A DNA stretch of 64,000 nucleotides from Ophiostoma sp. CBS 140.51 (Eukaryota > Ascomycota > Sordariomycetes > Ophiostomatales > Ophiostomataceae), in contig JANSLP010000002.1 in assembly GCA_029298735.1 (NCBI GenBank), positions 310,001-374,000 on the forward strand, read 5' to 3'. The translations under genes were made by a program, and so were the position numbers. Positions 15,929 through 27,133 of this stretch are shown here, piece by piece. Position 1 is the first letter of the stretch. Each line of letters opens with the position of its first letter. The notes below the pieces were generated by a model. It saw only the letters and a program-made list of their open reading frames with translations. It searched no databases and had not been told where the DNA came from.

Positions 15929-16605
15929 ACTATCCATAGTTGGTGCTTTTTTGTTTGGGTCTGTTCATATTTTGATTTGATTTGATTTGATTCTTGTTTT
16001 CTTTCATGGTACTTTGGAGCATAGGGTTTGCGGGCATAGGTCTTGTTTTTCATCTTATTGGGGTTTCTATTTTTTTTTCTCATTGTGGTTTTGATGTATA
16101 TACCCCCCTTCCCCCTTTTGCCACGTTTTGGCAAGGTCTTCTATGAGCATAATTCAACGGGTTTCGGCCTTTTCGGATGAAAATGAGGAAAGAAAACAGG
16201 CTTTGGACTGTTTGGCCAAAAAGTCCATATTCAAATTTAATCTATTATGGTCCACAAACAAACCATTATCTGTAACCGGGTTTATTTAAGTCTTGTATTC
16301 AGGAACCATTATTACAGCGCCTTTATACGACTGGTGCTTAACATGTGTGATATACGTCAATATGTGTTCATAAGTTTTGTGGCACATGAGGTGATAAAAT
16401 AGCCTCTATTCTATATAGGGCAACCGTTTATACTGAATTCCTGGTATCGTTGCAAGAGATGAATAACCAAAATGAAGTGCTATCCGTATCCAAAAAAAAG
16501 AGGGAGTGTATATAGAACGTAAATATGTACCATGACGTTCCTTGTCCGTTTTCTCATTTATTTTCCATCCCTAAGCCTATTCGTTATCATCACGTCACTC
16601 TTCAT
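15929..16605. other. convergent intergenic region, AT-rich
   Basis: 3' flanks of the MIZ gene (+) and the arrestin gene (-). It contains four copies of TTTGA at 15971-15990 and AT-rich sequence from about 16200 to 16530. I see no gene. Confidence 0.6.
15971..15990. repeat. TTTGA pentanucleotide repeat x4
   Basis: Four perfect tandem copies just downstream of the MIZ stop codon. Confidence 0.8.
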
Positions 16606-19305
16606 TCAAGACTGGGCGGACGCAGACATGGTGTTCGCATTTGCCTCGCCACTAAAGGCCGGTCGCATCGCAGCACCACCCGTGTCGTTGTCGCTGAAAC
16701 CCATGGCTGTCGCCGGGTCGGCCATGGCCTCGTCGTACGACGGTGGGGGCTCTTGGTAGATGCTTGCCGTGTCTCCATCAGCGAAAGCAAACGCGTTTAT
16801 GGCGGATGCTACAGCGGGAGCCATGGACGACACAACGCCATTGTACGTCACAAGCACCTCGCCGTTTTGGGCCACAATGCCACCGCTGGCACCGCCCGTG
16901 CTCGTGGGCGTAATGGCCGACCCGGATGATGGTGAATGTGCAGTCGGTGTTGCCATGGGGTCTTCGCCGGGCCGCAGTTGTGGCGGGTACAGCGGGTTGA
17001 CAAACGTCTGCTGCTGGTGCATGTGGTACGGCTGGTTGGGGCCGTGCCAGTGGACAGAGCCATGCATGCGGCCAATGGGCGACTGCTGCATTGCTGAGGG
17101 ATCTTCGCCCGATGGAAACTTTTCCCGGGTCTGGCGGTGCTGTTGCTCTTCTCTCTGCTGGGCCACGAACTGCTGCGGGACAGGCCGGCGGCGGATAACG
17201 GGCAAACCTGAAACCTCGACGGCACCTGGTACAGATGGTGGCGGGACAGACGAAGTAGCGGCGGCGGGTGGTGTGACGGTTGAGGGGGACGGCGGGGGCA
17301 CATATGCGGATCCATCGGGCCGTAATGGCACAGCTGGTGCCGGCTCGGAACTCAGTTCGAAAATCGGCTGGTCGTACTCCTGCGGGAGATGAACCTGTTG
17401 CTGCTGCTGTAGTGGCGGTTGTTGCGGCATGTGGGGTAGCGGTGCTTGCTGCTGCACGGGTTGCGACAATGACTGATGCCGTGTGTATGGGCTTTCGGCT
17501 GGGAACGTGGTCGCTCGGGATAGCTGTCTCGTCGGTAACGACTGTGGATTCTGATCGAGATTTGGATATGGATTTTGGTGGAGCTGGCGCTGGAACTGTT
17601 GATGTATGCGCGTATCTGGTAGCGACGGCCGTCCTTCGCGCCGCATCTGCTGCTGCCGCATAGACATCCTTTGACGGTGTCTTGTGACGGCGTCGACAAG
17701 CATCTGATTTGGCTTGATGCCCGAGTACACCTGCACGGCGTGGAAGGTCAAGGGCAGAATGATGGTCTGCGGGAGCAGGTGTGCTGGCCGCGGCTTCATG
17801 ACCTTCATAGCCTTCATAGCCGCCTTCTGCTCCTTTTTCTGCTCTTTCATCTGCTCCTTCATTTCCTTCTTGGAGAGCTGACCAGCGCTGGACTGGCCGT
17901 TCGACGACGTCTCGGATGCCAATGGCGTGCCGGTGTCCATGGGGAGTACACTCCAACACAATCCTGCGCGGACCTCGAGCTGGTACTCACGGCTGATGTT
18001 GCACGTCACGAAGCTCGGCATCACAGTGTTCGGCAGAGCCTTGTTGCGCCAAATGTCGTCGGGCAGCTCCATCTCGGTATCGACAGGCGCATCTGGGTCA
18101 CACACGGGGATGGAAAGGCCCAGTCTCGTCATAATCATCCAAGTGGCCGTCTTAGTCTGTTCAAGATCTTGACCCTTGACACGCGTCGTGCCGATAAGAC
18201 GGATGTCAAGCGATGTGAGGTACACCTGCTCGCGGCTGGCCTCGAGCTTCCGGGCAACAATGCGCAGTGGCAGCGGCTCGTTGCAGGTGAGAATAGCGGG
18301 GAAAGGGAGGAGGGCGATGAGCTGAATTGACGGTGTGACGCCATCGCGGCATCCAAGGGCGATGGGGAACTTTTGCGTGCGAGGCGAGGTGGACAAAGAC
18401 GAAGACGGAGACGTCGGCGATACATTTGACCCTGCCTGGCTGTCGGGCAGAGAGAGCGTCGAGCTGCTGTTGTTGCGGAAGAAGCTGTTCTTTTTCTTGG
18501 GCGGTCGTAATGGCGTGACGTCAGACGGCGGTATGCGGTCGCGGAACGTAAAGGGCCGGCGCGCAAACATCTCACGTGTCGACGGCGGCGGTCGTATTGG
18601 CTCGATGGGCAGGAATTTGAAGCCGACCGTGTTCCGCCAGTTGCCGCGAAACATGCCCGGTCGCTGCACGGTCGCCTTGACGAAATAACGAATCTCGGTG
18701 GTCTCTGTAGTACTCAAATAGCCGGCGAAGCTGGGGGGGAGCGTCTGCTTGACGTGGTTGTACGACAGCTGTTTAGTACCGTCCATAATACGGATGCCAT
18801 TGTTGCCCACTCCATAGCGATGTGGTCCGCCGCTGGGACTCTCGGCATTGCCGTCAACATCAACCATGCCGCCCGTGCGCGACAACGCTATGGGGTCGGA
18901 GCAGACATTGTTGAAGGGCACCTTGAAGCGAAAGGGAAACGTGTGCTGACCAGCGGGCAAAATGTTACTCGTGAGGGGCTCCTCCGACTTGAGCGGATGC
19001 ACCTGTGCGACTTGGTAGAGGATCTTGTGGTTCTCCTGCATAACCGTACCCGGCGCCGGCCGCGTGATCAGCCCGCCCGATTTCCGGCTCGGGTCCAGGT
19101 CGTGGAGTGTCTCATTCTTATAGGTCCAGCCTTCCTCATCCTCAACAGGTGGTACGGTGAGCGAGGTGCTCGACTCGCCCTCGAGCTTGACCACAACAGC
19201 GCCAATGGCCTCCGGTTTGCTCAGAAAGAACTTGACTTCGCCGTGGATGATGTCGAGGTTCGTGTAGTACTCCGGCTGCTCAATGAGGTGGATGTAGACC
19301 GACAT
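16606..19305 (-). CDS. arrestin-related trafficking adaptor (ART family)
   Basis: Single exon, 899 aa, ATG at 19305-19303, TGA at 16608-16606. The N-terminal arrestin fold begins at once (YYTNLDIIHGEVKFFLS, about residues 10-190). The arrestin C-domain follows around 310-520 (SIQLIALLPFPAILTCNEPL onward). Next come a Lys/Met/Gln-rich helix (KEMKEQMKEQKKEQK) and a 300-residue disordered Pro/Gln-rich tail. Near residue 851 the tail carries PPPSYDEA, a PPxY ligand for WW domains of Rsp5/Nedd4-type ubiquitin ligases. ART proteins recruit such ligases to plasma-membrane transporters and drive their endocytosis. The layout (arrestin fold, then a distal PPxY) fits yeast Rod1/Rog3-type or related ARTs. 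The cargo cannot be inferred. Confidence 0.92.
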   Translation of the reverse strand: MSVYIHLIEQPEYYTNLDIIHGEVKFFLSKPEAIGAVVVKLEGESSTSLTVPPVEDEEGWTYKNETLHDLDPSRKSGGLITRPAPGTVMQENHKILYQVAQVHPLKSEEPLTSNILPAGQHTFPFRFKVPFNNVCSDPIALSRTGGMVDVDGNAESPSGGPHRYGVGNNGIRIMDGTKQLSYNHVKQTLPPSFAGYLSTTETTEIRYFVKATVQRPGMFRGNWRNTVGFKFLPIEPIRPPPSTREMFARRPFTFRDRIPPSDVTPLRPPKKKNSFFRNNSSSTLSLPDSQAGSNVSPTSPSSSLSTSPRTQKFPIALGCRDGVTPSIQLIALLPFPAILTCNEPLPLRIVARKLEASREQVYLTSLDIRLIGTTRVKGQDLEQTKTATWMIMTRLGLSIPVCDPDAPVDTEMELPDDIWRNKALPNTVMPSFVTCNISREYQLEVRAGLCWSVLPMDTGTPLASETSSNGQSSAGQLSKKEMKEQMKEQKKEQKAAMKAMKVMKPRPAHLLPQTIILPLTFHAVQVYSGIKPNQMLVDAVTRHRQRMSMRQQQMRREGRPSLPDTRIHQQFQRQLHQNPYPNLDQNPQSLPTRQLSRATTFPAESPYTRHQSLSQPVQQQAPLPHMPQQPPLQQQQQVHLPQEYDQPIFELSSEPAPAVPLRPDGSAYVPPPSPSTVTPPAAATSSVPPPSVPGAVEVSGLPVIRRRPVPQQFVAQQREEQQHRQTREKFPSGEDPSAMQQSPIGRMHGSVHWHGPNQPYHMHQQQTFVNPLYPPQLRPGEDPMATPTAHSPSSGSAITPTSTGGASGGIVAQNGEVLVTYNGVVSSMAPAVASAINAFAFADGDTASIYQEPPPSYDEAMADPATAMGFSDNDTGGAAMRPAFSGEANANTMSASAQS

Positions 19306-21428
19306 GTCTCAGAACGGTGGGGCGGGGGAGCAATGAGAGGGTAGGAGGGGTAGAAATGTCGGAGGGAAGACGGAGAAAAAGGCGGGATCACGGGGGCGGG
19401 AGCAAGAATCCGCACCCCATCCTCCTTGTTCGTTTCAAAATGGCTTCTGATATCGATGTAGCTGCTTGCCAAAAAGAGAAAGAAAAAGGCTCGAAAGGCT
19501 CAGAGGACGGAGATCGGGAGCAAACTGGCGGAGATTGAGGCGCGATGAAGAGACGGAGAGCGGGCACGGAGAACGAAAGCAAAAAGATAGAACGTGGCAG
19601 TTTAGTAGTTGGAATAAAAGAGAACTGGAATCTCGGAATCTCAGCCTGAAAAGAGGAATAGAGAGAAGACCGAGAGAAAAGAGAAAGATGACCGAATGAT
19701 GGAGAAGCTGACGGCCAATGGGGATAAACTGGACCTGGTCGCGTCCTAGGCCAGGATTAACTCTGGATTAACTCTGGATTAATGCTTGTTGGTGTTTCTT
19801 GGTGCTTTTTTGGTGCCGTTTTGGCTCCTTTAGCTCCCTTTCTCTCTCTTCTTCCTCTTCTTTCTTTCTTGGTCCCGCGGAAAGCAGCACGCTCTCGTAT
19901 TTTTGAACTGACGAACAGACGAGTCGGCCGTTGAAAAAACGAGGGGGAAGGCTGAGAAAGGCGCTTTAGAAAAATGGGCTGGGAGTCAATTGTTGCAGCC
20001 TGGCGAGGCAGAACCGGCCGGCGACGGAGAGCGCGGGCGGAGGCTTGTGAGCGGTAAGCGTTATGCAGACGGGCAGGCTGGTTGGCCTGGGTCGTATGGT
20101 CATGCATGAGACAGAGGAGACACTGCCTGTGTGCTCGTTTGCTGTCTTTGCAGCTCTGTCTCTTCCCCAAGAGTCGTTATTTTCCGCGAACCTTTTTTTG
20201 CTCTTTTTGTTTGAGGGTCGGTCCTGGCTCCGCCTCACGCCACGCTGGAAACGTGTGATTCGGCACTGTAGGAAGCTGGTGAGGGGGTCGGGATGTCAAA
20301 GACTAGGCATATCGAGCGAAACTCCGGGGCGTTGGCTGCCTCGAATTGGGTTGCAAGATATAGGGGAAAGGATGAAGCTGTTTTGGCGTGTTTGGATCCC
20401 ATTCAGCCTTACTTCGTTCTTGCTCTGTATCCCTTTACGGTTTCGATTGGCGTCATTGGGCCTTCCCCGTGCACGCACAAAGTTCATAAAATAAAAGGTA
20501 AAACTCTAAAAGGAAGAGGCAGGAAGGCGGAGTGGATTAGGCAGGAACGGTCGACATTCAACAACTGCCACTGGCCGCTGTAACGCGCCTTCCCCTGGAA
20601 AAGGAAATAAGACGGTTCGTCATTGCTCCTTCCCTCTCCTCTCATCTGAAGCGAAAGCGCAAGTGAGGGGACAAAGCCTCGAAAAGCTGAGGACGAGCTA
20701 GCAATTGTTATTTTTAGCGGACTGCATGCTGTAGTCGCATTTAGGTGACTTTGGGTACACTTTGCCGAGTCGCACATCGGTTCTTTCGCGACTTTTTCAA
20801 CCTCCGTTCTCCAAAGAAACATGCTGGCTGTTGCCCTATGTCGTCAGTGCGCCAGATGACTGAAGAGCTCCTTCCTGAGATGGCAGCTCTTGATGGCGTC
20901 GTTGCGCAGACCCTTTCACTTTTCTGCAGAAGTGCAGGCACGATTGGCAAATTAGCATCGCGCCTGCCTGTCCCCTCACTCTCGGCGCCGATGCTCCTTC
21001 CTGCCCATTCCCCTCGCCTACTCCCAAGCAACTGCGCCCGTCAGAAAACCCCATTTGACCTAACAGGAAGGAGTTGGCCGGCCGAGATTTGCTCACGAGA
21101 CTGTACTCAGTACTTCAGTCTTCAATCGCACCTTCTCTCAATGGGGATACATTCTTCAAGTTGGTGCCTGGTGGGGCTTAGCGACACTCTATATTTATTA
21201 TGGGGCCGGGAACTTGGTCAAGTACACTTTGCGATAAGATAAGCTTTTTTGCGATTGACTCTGCCAAAAAAAAATTATGCCCCTCATCACCGCCAAAAAA
21301 TCGCAGTTGGCGGCAAAACGTCCGCCGTTGTTGATCACCGATCACCGCCGTTGCAGACAACACAGCACACGATCGCGACATACCTTCGAGAGCCCATATT
21401 ATATTGACTTTCAGAACCTCCGACAACC
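19306..21428. other. divergent intergenic region, arrestin / DIM1
   Basis: From 19310 to 19700 the + strand is purine-rich, a pyrimidine-rich leader for the minus-strand arrestin gene. A GGATTAACTCT tandem repeat sits at 19754-19782, next to a GGTGCTTTTTTGGTGCC stretch (19788-19828). The rest is upstream sequence of DIM1. No other gene is supported. Confidence 0.55.
19754..19782. repeat. GGATTAACTCT tandem repeat, 2.6 copies
   Basis: Perfect 11-base direct repeat in the divergent promoter region between the arrestin and DIM1 genes. Confidence 0.8.
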
Positions 21429-23557
21429 ATGGGAAAAGCCAAGACACCCCAGAAGAACGTTGCCGCCTCCGCCGCTTCGCCGTACTCTCGTCCGACCGGC
21501 AAGGGATCGGCGGCGAAGAACAACGTCTTCAAGTTCAACACGAACGTCGGCCAGGTACGAGGCTGTCACCGGTCCGGAAAGTGCAGCCGAGAGAGCGGAA
21601 ACTAACAGTCTTGTACAGCATATCCTCAAGAACCCTGGTGTCGCAGATGGTAAGCTTTCTAAACTTTTGGGAGAACGACGTTCATTAATTGGTGATATCA
21701 TGCTAACTTTACCTTGCAGCAATGTAGGTTAATATCACATGCCTCCTCGCTGGGATAGCCTCTCGAATACTGAAACATACTCCTTCGCCATAGTGTGAAT
21801 AAGGCAGAGCTGAAGCCCACGGATACAGTCCTCGAAATCGGTCCCGGTACCGGCAACATCACGACAAGAATTCTCGAGAAGGCGAGAAAATGCATAGCCA
21901 TTGAGCTCGATCCTCGGATGGCGGCCGAAGTGTGAGTTGCGCCGAATCGACTGACCCTCAATGAAGACATATTTTTCTAACAATAATCTAGCACGAAACG
22001 TGTCCAAGGCACACCCCAACAAAAGAAGCTTGAGGTCCTCCTAGGAGACGCCATCAAGACCGAGTTCCCTCCGTTCGACGTACGCACGCTAGCAATATCC
22101 CGCATCTGATTTTCGTCTGACACACACTGACTCCGACTGCAGGTCTGCATTTCGAATACACCATACCAGATCAGTTCGCCGCTTGTGTACGTTAAGATCC
22201 ATACTGTCTCTTGCTTGGCCATTTTACGTTGTGTGGACGAAGTGCTTATTTATCCGCCTGGCCGACTTTTTGCCAAGAGACAATCGAGTACAGATTGCTA
22301 ATTTCCTCCGCAGTTTCAAGCTCCTGTCGATGCCTAACCCACCGCGAACGGCCGTTCTGATGTTCCAGAAGTAAATATCGCCCGGCCCGAATACGAAAGG
22401 GAGGAGGAAGATGGGGGGGAGGAGGAGACATGAGAGAAAAAGATGCAATAGAGCACAACGGGCACAAAGAGAAAGCCACGATAATCCCGTTGGTGGACCT
22501 GTTGTACTAACCACCTCACAGAGAATTTGCTCAACGCCTGGTCGCACGCCCCGGTGACACGCTCTACTGTCGTCTCAGTGTCAACGCCCAATTTTTTGCC
22601 CGCATCACCCACGTCCTCAAGGTCGGCAAGGTACGTACAGTCCACCTTATGGCCGTCAAATCTTTTCGTCTTTTGACTGCCTACTGACACACCCAATCAA
22701 GGCCAACTTCAAGCCCCCTCCGCAGGTCGAGTCGGCCGTGGTGCGCATCACGCCCAAGACAGGCTCTGAGAAGCCCAAGTTTAATTTCGCCGAAATGGAT
22801 GGCATGCTGAGAGTGAGTTTATCTTTGTGGCTACTTGTGACTATCAGTTGTTTATTCGGGTGCACTAATTTTTGTCACTTTTGTTCTACCGAGACACTAA
22901 CAAGGCGGCCTCCGCTCTCCTCCAATAGATTTCTTTTACGCGCAAGAACCGCACGCTGCGTGCCTCGTTTGTTAGCAAAGAAGTCCTTGCCATGCTCGCC
23001 CGCAACTACAGAGTGTACGCCTCGATGAACGGCATCGCCGTGGACGACAGCCTTGTCGAGGATGGTGCTGCAGACGATGATGATGACGACGCGGACATGG
23101 ATATGGACGACGATGCGGCCGAGGGCCCGGCCGACGAGGAAGAATTTGGTGGCATGGACGTCGACGATGGCGACAATGCTGCTGCCAACGACGACGATGA
23201 TGATCTGCCTACCTTCTTCAAGGAGAAGCCGTACGTACCGCCGCCCAAGACACCGAGCAAGCGCAAGCGGACCAAGGTCGACGAACTCGTGCGCACCAAG
23301 GTGCTGCGCGTATTGGAACAGCTGGAGATGGCCGACCGGCGCTCTAGGCAGTGTGATGAGACAGACTTTTTGAAGCTTCTGGATGCGGTACGTCTTTGCC
23401 CTTTTCCTTTCCTTCCTTTTCTTTCCACGATCTTCCACCCGACCGCCCATTCACCCCCACATGTCTCTTGTTTATTTCGCCGCACCCCTCTGTTCTGAGC
23501 ACATTCTAATAACCGTGACCAATACAGATGAACAGCGAGGGTATCCACTTCTCGTAA
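21429..23557 (+). CDS. dim1: DIM1, 18S rRNA dimethyladenosine transferase (11 exons)
   Basis: Exons: 21429-21554, 21619-21649, 21720-21723, 21794-21931, 21992-22079, 22143-22186, 22314-22370, 22522-22630, 22702-22812, 22929-23387, 23528-23557; 398 aa. The SAM-binding motif EIGPGTGNIT and the catalytic NTPYQISSPLV motif identify the KsgA/Dim1 family, and the protein ends EGIHFS as Dim1 does. The enzyme dimethylates two adjacent adenosines in the 3' terminal helix of 18S rRNA and is needed for pre-rRNA processing in the nucleolus. Junctions are supported by GT/AG borders and unbroken alignment to the family. Exon 3 is only 4 nt (CAAT) but is required to give A-I-V-N-K-A. An Asp-rich insert (23060-23215) lengthens the C-terminal domain relative to yeast (318 aa). 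Confidence 0.93.
21720..21723 (+). other. 4-nt microexon of DIM1
   Basis: CAAT lies between a GTAAGC...CTAAC...TTGCAG intron (21650-21719) and a GTAGGT...CATAG intron (21724-21793), each 70 nt. Joined to the single G that ends exon 2 and the T that begins exon 4, it yields GCA ATT, the conserved Ala-Ile. Skipping it gives an immediate in-frame stop. Confidence 0.75.
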
Positions 23558-25062
23558 GCCACCATGGGCTTCGGATCATGGCAGTTTTCGAAAAGGTTTT
23601 TTGGTTTTCTTTTAGGCAGGTTTGCTTTTTATTGCATTTTTAGAATGATGTTTACGTCCAGTTCATATATTTTTTATTATTATTTTTTACCCGTTTTAAT
23701 TGCTCTTTTCATCCTTGGATAAGGTATGCATGCAATCATCTGACGATCGTTCAAAAACGCTGCGTCGCATCTGCTTGCCATACGATGCGACCGTGCAGCT
23801 CCCGAGCATCTGGGTCGATGAAGTCAGAGTGGAGGCTCATCCCGCTGTGGGGACGCGGGGGCGGGTGTCGTCGGCCTGGCCCGCTCCCGGCACCCAGTAG
23901 GGAAGGATCGTTCCAACTGAACTTCAACGACAAAGGTCAGGGGATGCTGGATAAACAACAGAAACAACAACAGAAGATAAAGGTGGAAGCCACGATCAGT
24001 ATACCACCCTAGAACGAAACAGCAGCAAATCGACCAAGGATCTGAGAGGGGACGCCACCCTTACACAACTTGCGGAAAAGGATGCATGCCGGCATGAGAC
24101 CATCTCTGTGCAACCATAGCTTCTAATAATTTGCCCATAGTCTCCTCACTATGCCTCCATCTTTCTCTCTCTTCACTTACCGCATCTTATGCTTCTCATC
24201 CTTCGAGATTCATGCATGCAACGTGGTCGCCACTCCCAAGCTGCCGCCTTTGTCGGGCAGGCGCGGCTTTGCAACCATTCAGCTTTGGAGGCCATGGATA
24301 GGTCACCGTGACGACATTGTCTACCGTGTCCACCTTGTCCACCGTCCGCCATCCCATGCACTTGTACTTGCACATGCACGATACACACCACACAGTTATC
24401 AAAAGCCGACGAGCACCGTCCGAAAGGGCGACTTGGATCCAACTCAACCCAGCTCAGCCAACAAGAATCGGCCGTTGCCCAGCCGCCAAGTCACGATAAC
24501 GCGTCTCCCCAATGTGTCCAGCAAACCTGCTTTTCCCGTTGTACGGGCACCACGCACGACATCGTGCAACTTGTGTCTGATCTTATATGGCCTCATTTTG
24601 CGTGTGTCTGCCGTTGTTGACCCCGTTTTTTGCACTCGGTTACATAAAAACATGAAAGACGGCGGGGCAAGACATCAAGCTAAAAGAGGCAAAATTAGAC
24701 AAGAGGGAGGCCAAAGGTCGAAGGAGGGAGCGAACTGGTCCGCAAGGATACGGGAGGAAACGGAAAACAAAGGAGATGAGAGAAACAAAGACATGGCCGA
24801 GCATCATGCAGATGCTGCTTCACACCGAGGTACCGCGCTCTGCATAACCCATGGGCCTCCTCCTCCTTTCCTTGTGACGTATCCCGCTGTCATATATGAC
24901 ATGCCGCGTTCCCATCGACGTTTTTGCCATCACCGACTTTCTCGTCTCTCTGCCACACACGACCACACTAAAACCTTGTCACCTTACACTTTGTCCCCAT
25001 CAAAACATAGCCCCCCTTTCTCACTACTGAGTACCTTGGACTCACGACGGCTCAACTTCACC
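23558..25062. other. intergenic region, DIM1 / oxygenase
   Basis: 3' flank of DIM1 (AT-rich to 23700), then 1.3 kb upstream of the oxygenase gene. The oxygenase frame stays open upstream to about 24151, but composition changes and the 5' part has no recognisable domain, so I treat it as leader. CT-rich sequence precedes the ATG. Confidence 0.5.
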
Positions 25063-26486
25063 ATGGTAAACCCTCCAGGCTCACCTTATTTCGATTCCGA
25101 CGACTCATCGTTTTACGATGACGTACGGTACACCGACAAACCCGTTCCGCGTATCTCGCTGCGCAACTTTGAATCTCGGGTCGACAGCATCACAGCCGAT
25201 ATAGCCGCTGCCGCCGAACGCCATGGGTTCCTTATCTTGATCGACCACAACATCCCGCAAGCCGCCATTGATGCACAGTTTGCGACCGTCGAACGCTTCT
25301 TTGCGCTTCCGGATGAAATCAAGGCAAAAACACCGTATTCCGCATCGTGCAATACTGGTTGGCAGCAGGAAACGACATTTATTCCACCTCCTGTCGAGGA
25401 GACCGAGAAATCGAAACCCTCTGACCACGACCACCACGACCACCACGACCATGATCGGCCGGATGACCACCAAAAGGATAGGGAGACGTACTGCATGCAG
25501 TTCAGCGAGTCGCTCATGGCAAGGCGGTGGGTGTCGGGCTCGGACCTGCCTGGTTTCCGCCACGATAGCCTGACGTTTATGCACGCCTGTCACAGTCTGA
25601 GCATGCGGATCATGGTGTGTCTGGCGCGCGGGCTGGGTCTCACGAAGGAGAACGACAAAGACGACCACATCTTTGCCAAGGCTCACGCCATGTCACAGCC
25701 CGGCATCCAGACGGTGCTGCGTGCACAGCGGTACTATGCCTTGGACCAACAACGCCGCTCATCCCTGCCCACGACGCCGACATCGCCGACCGCAGGTAGC
25801 CCGACCTCGTCAACCACCTCCACGCAAGCCTACCGCATAGGCAGTGCAACACATGCCGACTCAGACTGGTCTTTTTTGACGCTGCGGTTCCAGCGACCGG
25901 GTCAGAGCGGACTTGAAATCTGTCCGGGCCGCGAGACCGTGACGCATCACACCACAAACGAAGGTGCCGAGTGGACCAAAGTCGAAACGAATCCCGGCGA
26001 GATCATCTGCAACGTGTGAGTCTTTGTGTGAATATATACTGCTCTCTTTGTCCCCAGCTAATTGATAGGGGCGACCTCCTCATGTTTTGGAGCGACGACC
26101 GGTACAAGTCGACATTGTACCGTGAGCGCGCGCCCAGCGACCCGGCCGTCGATTTTTACGGCGACTGCTACAGCCTGGCGTACTTTAACCAGCCCAGCCG
26201 CGACTGTATTTTGCAAGGACCGTTATGCAAGTACCCGGCGACGTCAGCAGGCGAGCTGATGGATCTTGTCCGGAAGCGCAGCTTTTCAGAGTTGAATGAA
26301 AAGAAGCAGCAGTCTCAAAACCAGAGCCAGGGCCAGAGCCAGAACCAAAATCAAGATCAAAAGCAGCAGATGACGTCTGTAGAGATGATAGCGTCGGCGG
26401 CGGCGAATCCCAACGTTGACGCTGGCACGGCCGCAGCGGCATTTGGGGCGTCCATGTCGTCGTACATGGAGACATCATTTATGTGA
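25063..26486 (+). CDS. 2-oxoglutarate/Fe(II) oxygenase-like protein with altered active site
   Basis: Two exons, 25063-26015 and 26069-26486, joined across a 53-nt intron (GTGAGT...GATAG); 456 aa. The N-terminal dioxygenase segment (PRISLRNF, then HGFLILIDHNIP) and the jelly-roll core with NVGDLLMFWSDDRYKST place it in the isopenicillin N synthase-like family of fungal oxygenases. The HxD pair is present as H264-A-D266. The distal iron-ligand His expected in KSTxHR is Tyr335 (TAC at 26118-26120), and the 2-oxoglutarate-binding Arg expected before YS is Cys351 (TGC at 26166-26168). A His/Asp-rich loop (codons around 25423-25470) and a Gln-rich tail are extra. It may be a diverged enzyme, a pseudoenzyme or a decaying gene. 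The ATG was chosen because the fold begins soon after it. Confidence 0.85.
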
Positions 26487-27133
26487 GAGGGCACAGTTTT
26501 CTTCAAGAGTCAAGAGTCAAGAGATGGTCTGTTCCGGGCCGGATGTCTTATGGATTTTTGTTTATTAATGTTCTTTACTATTTTAGGTGCTCTTCTTTCA
26601 CTCCCCAACAATGAATTTCATTTATTTAACAGGTTTTGAAAGCTTCGACACGAGTAACCATAATATTCGTACTTCCACATATTTCACCTCTGGGATACAA
26701 TTCTCAGCACTTTTATTCATTTGCCTTTGATTTGCCTCTTTGCCTCTTTGCCTCGTTGCCTTTTATCGTTTTTATTTCTTATTTCTTTCCCATTATACTT
26801 TCTCTTAGACTTTTTCTTGGATTTTCTTCCAGCTCCTTATATATATTTTGTACACCGGATTCGCCGAGTAAGAAACACGAACCGAAAAGGAAAAAAAGAA
26901 AAAATATCGAGATATCGAAACAATGCCCTGGTGATAGGCTACGCAAGCCATTCCGTCCGTATTTTTTTTGTGGTATAATTCAAACAAGGCCAGAAACAAA
27001 GATGTGGCCTGTCGTGAAGAGTGTCCTCCTCCACCTCGTCAAGGATTGTCTTTCAAATCTCGACCTTGCCTTCTTTCCTACACATCCGCACACCCCTAAT
27101 CTCATCTTTATCCATCGTATCTGTCCGAGTACT
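26487..27133. other. convergent intergenic region
   Basis: 3' flanks of the oxygenase (+) and the TRAP-alpha gene (-). T-rich on the left, mixed on the right. Frames extending into the next gene here are antisense shadows. Confidence 0.6.

Noticed and set aside
24151..25062. Upstream extension of the oxygenase frame to 24151
   Set aside because: The frame is open but the residues are low in conserved features, and the oxygenase N-terminus begins naturally at the ATG at 25063.
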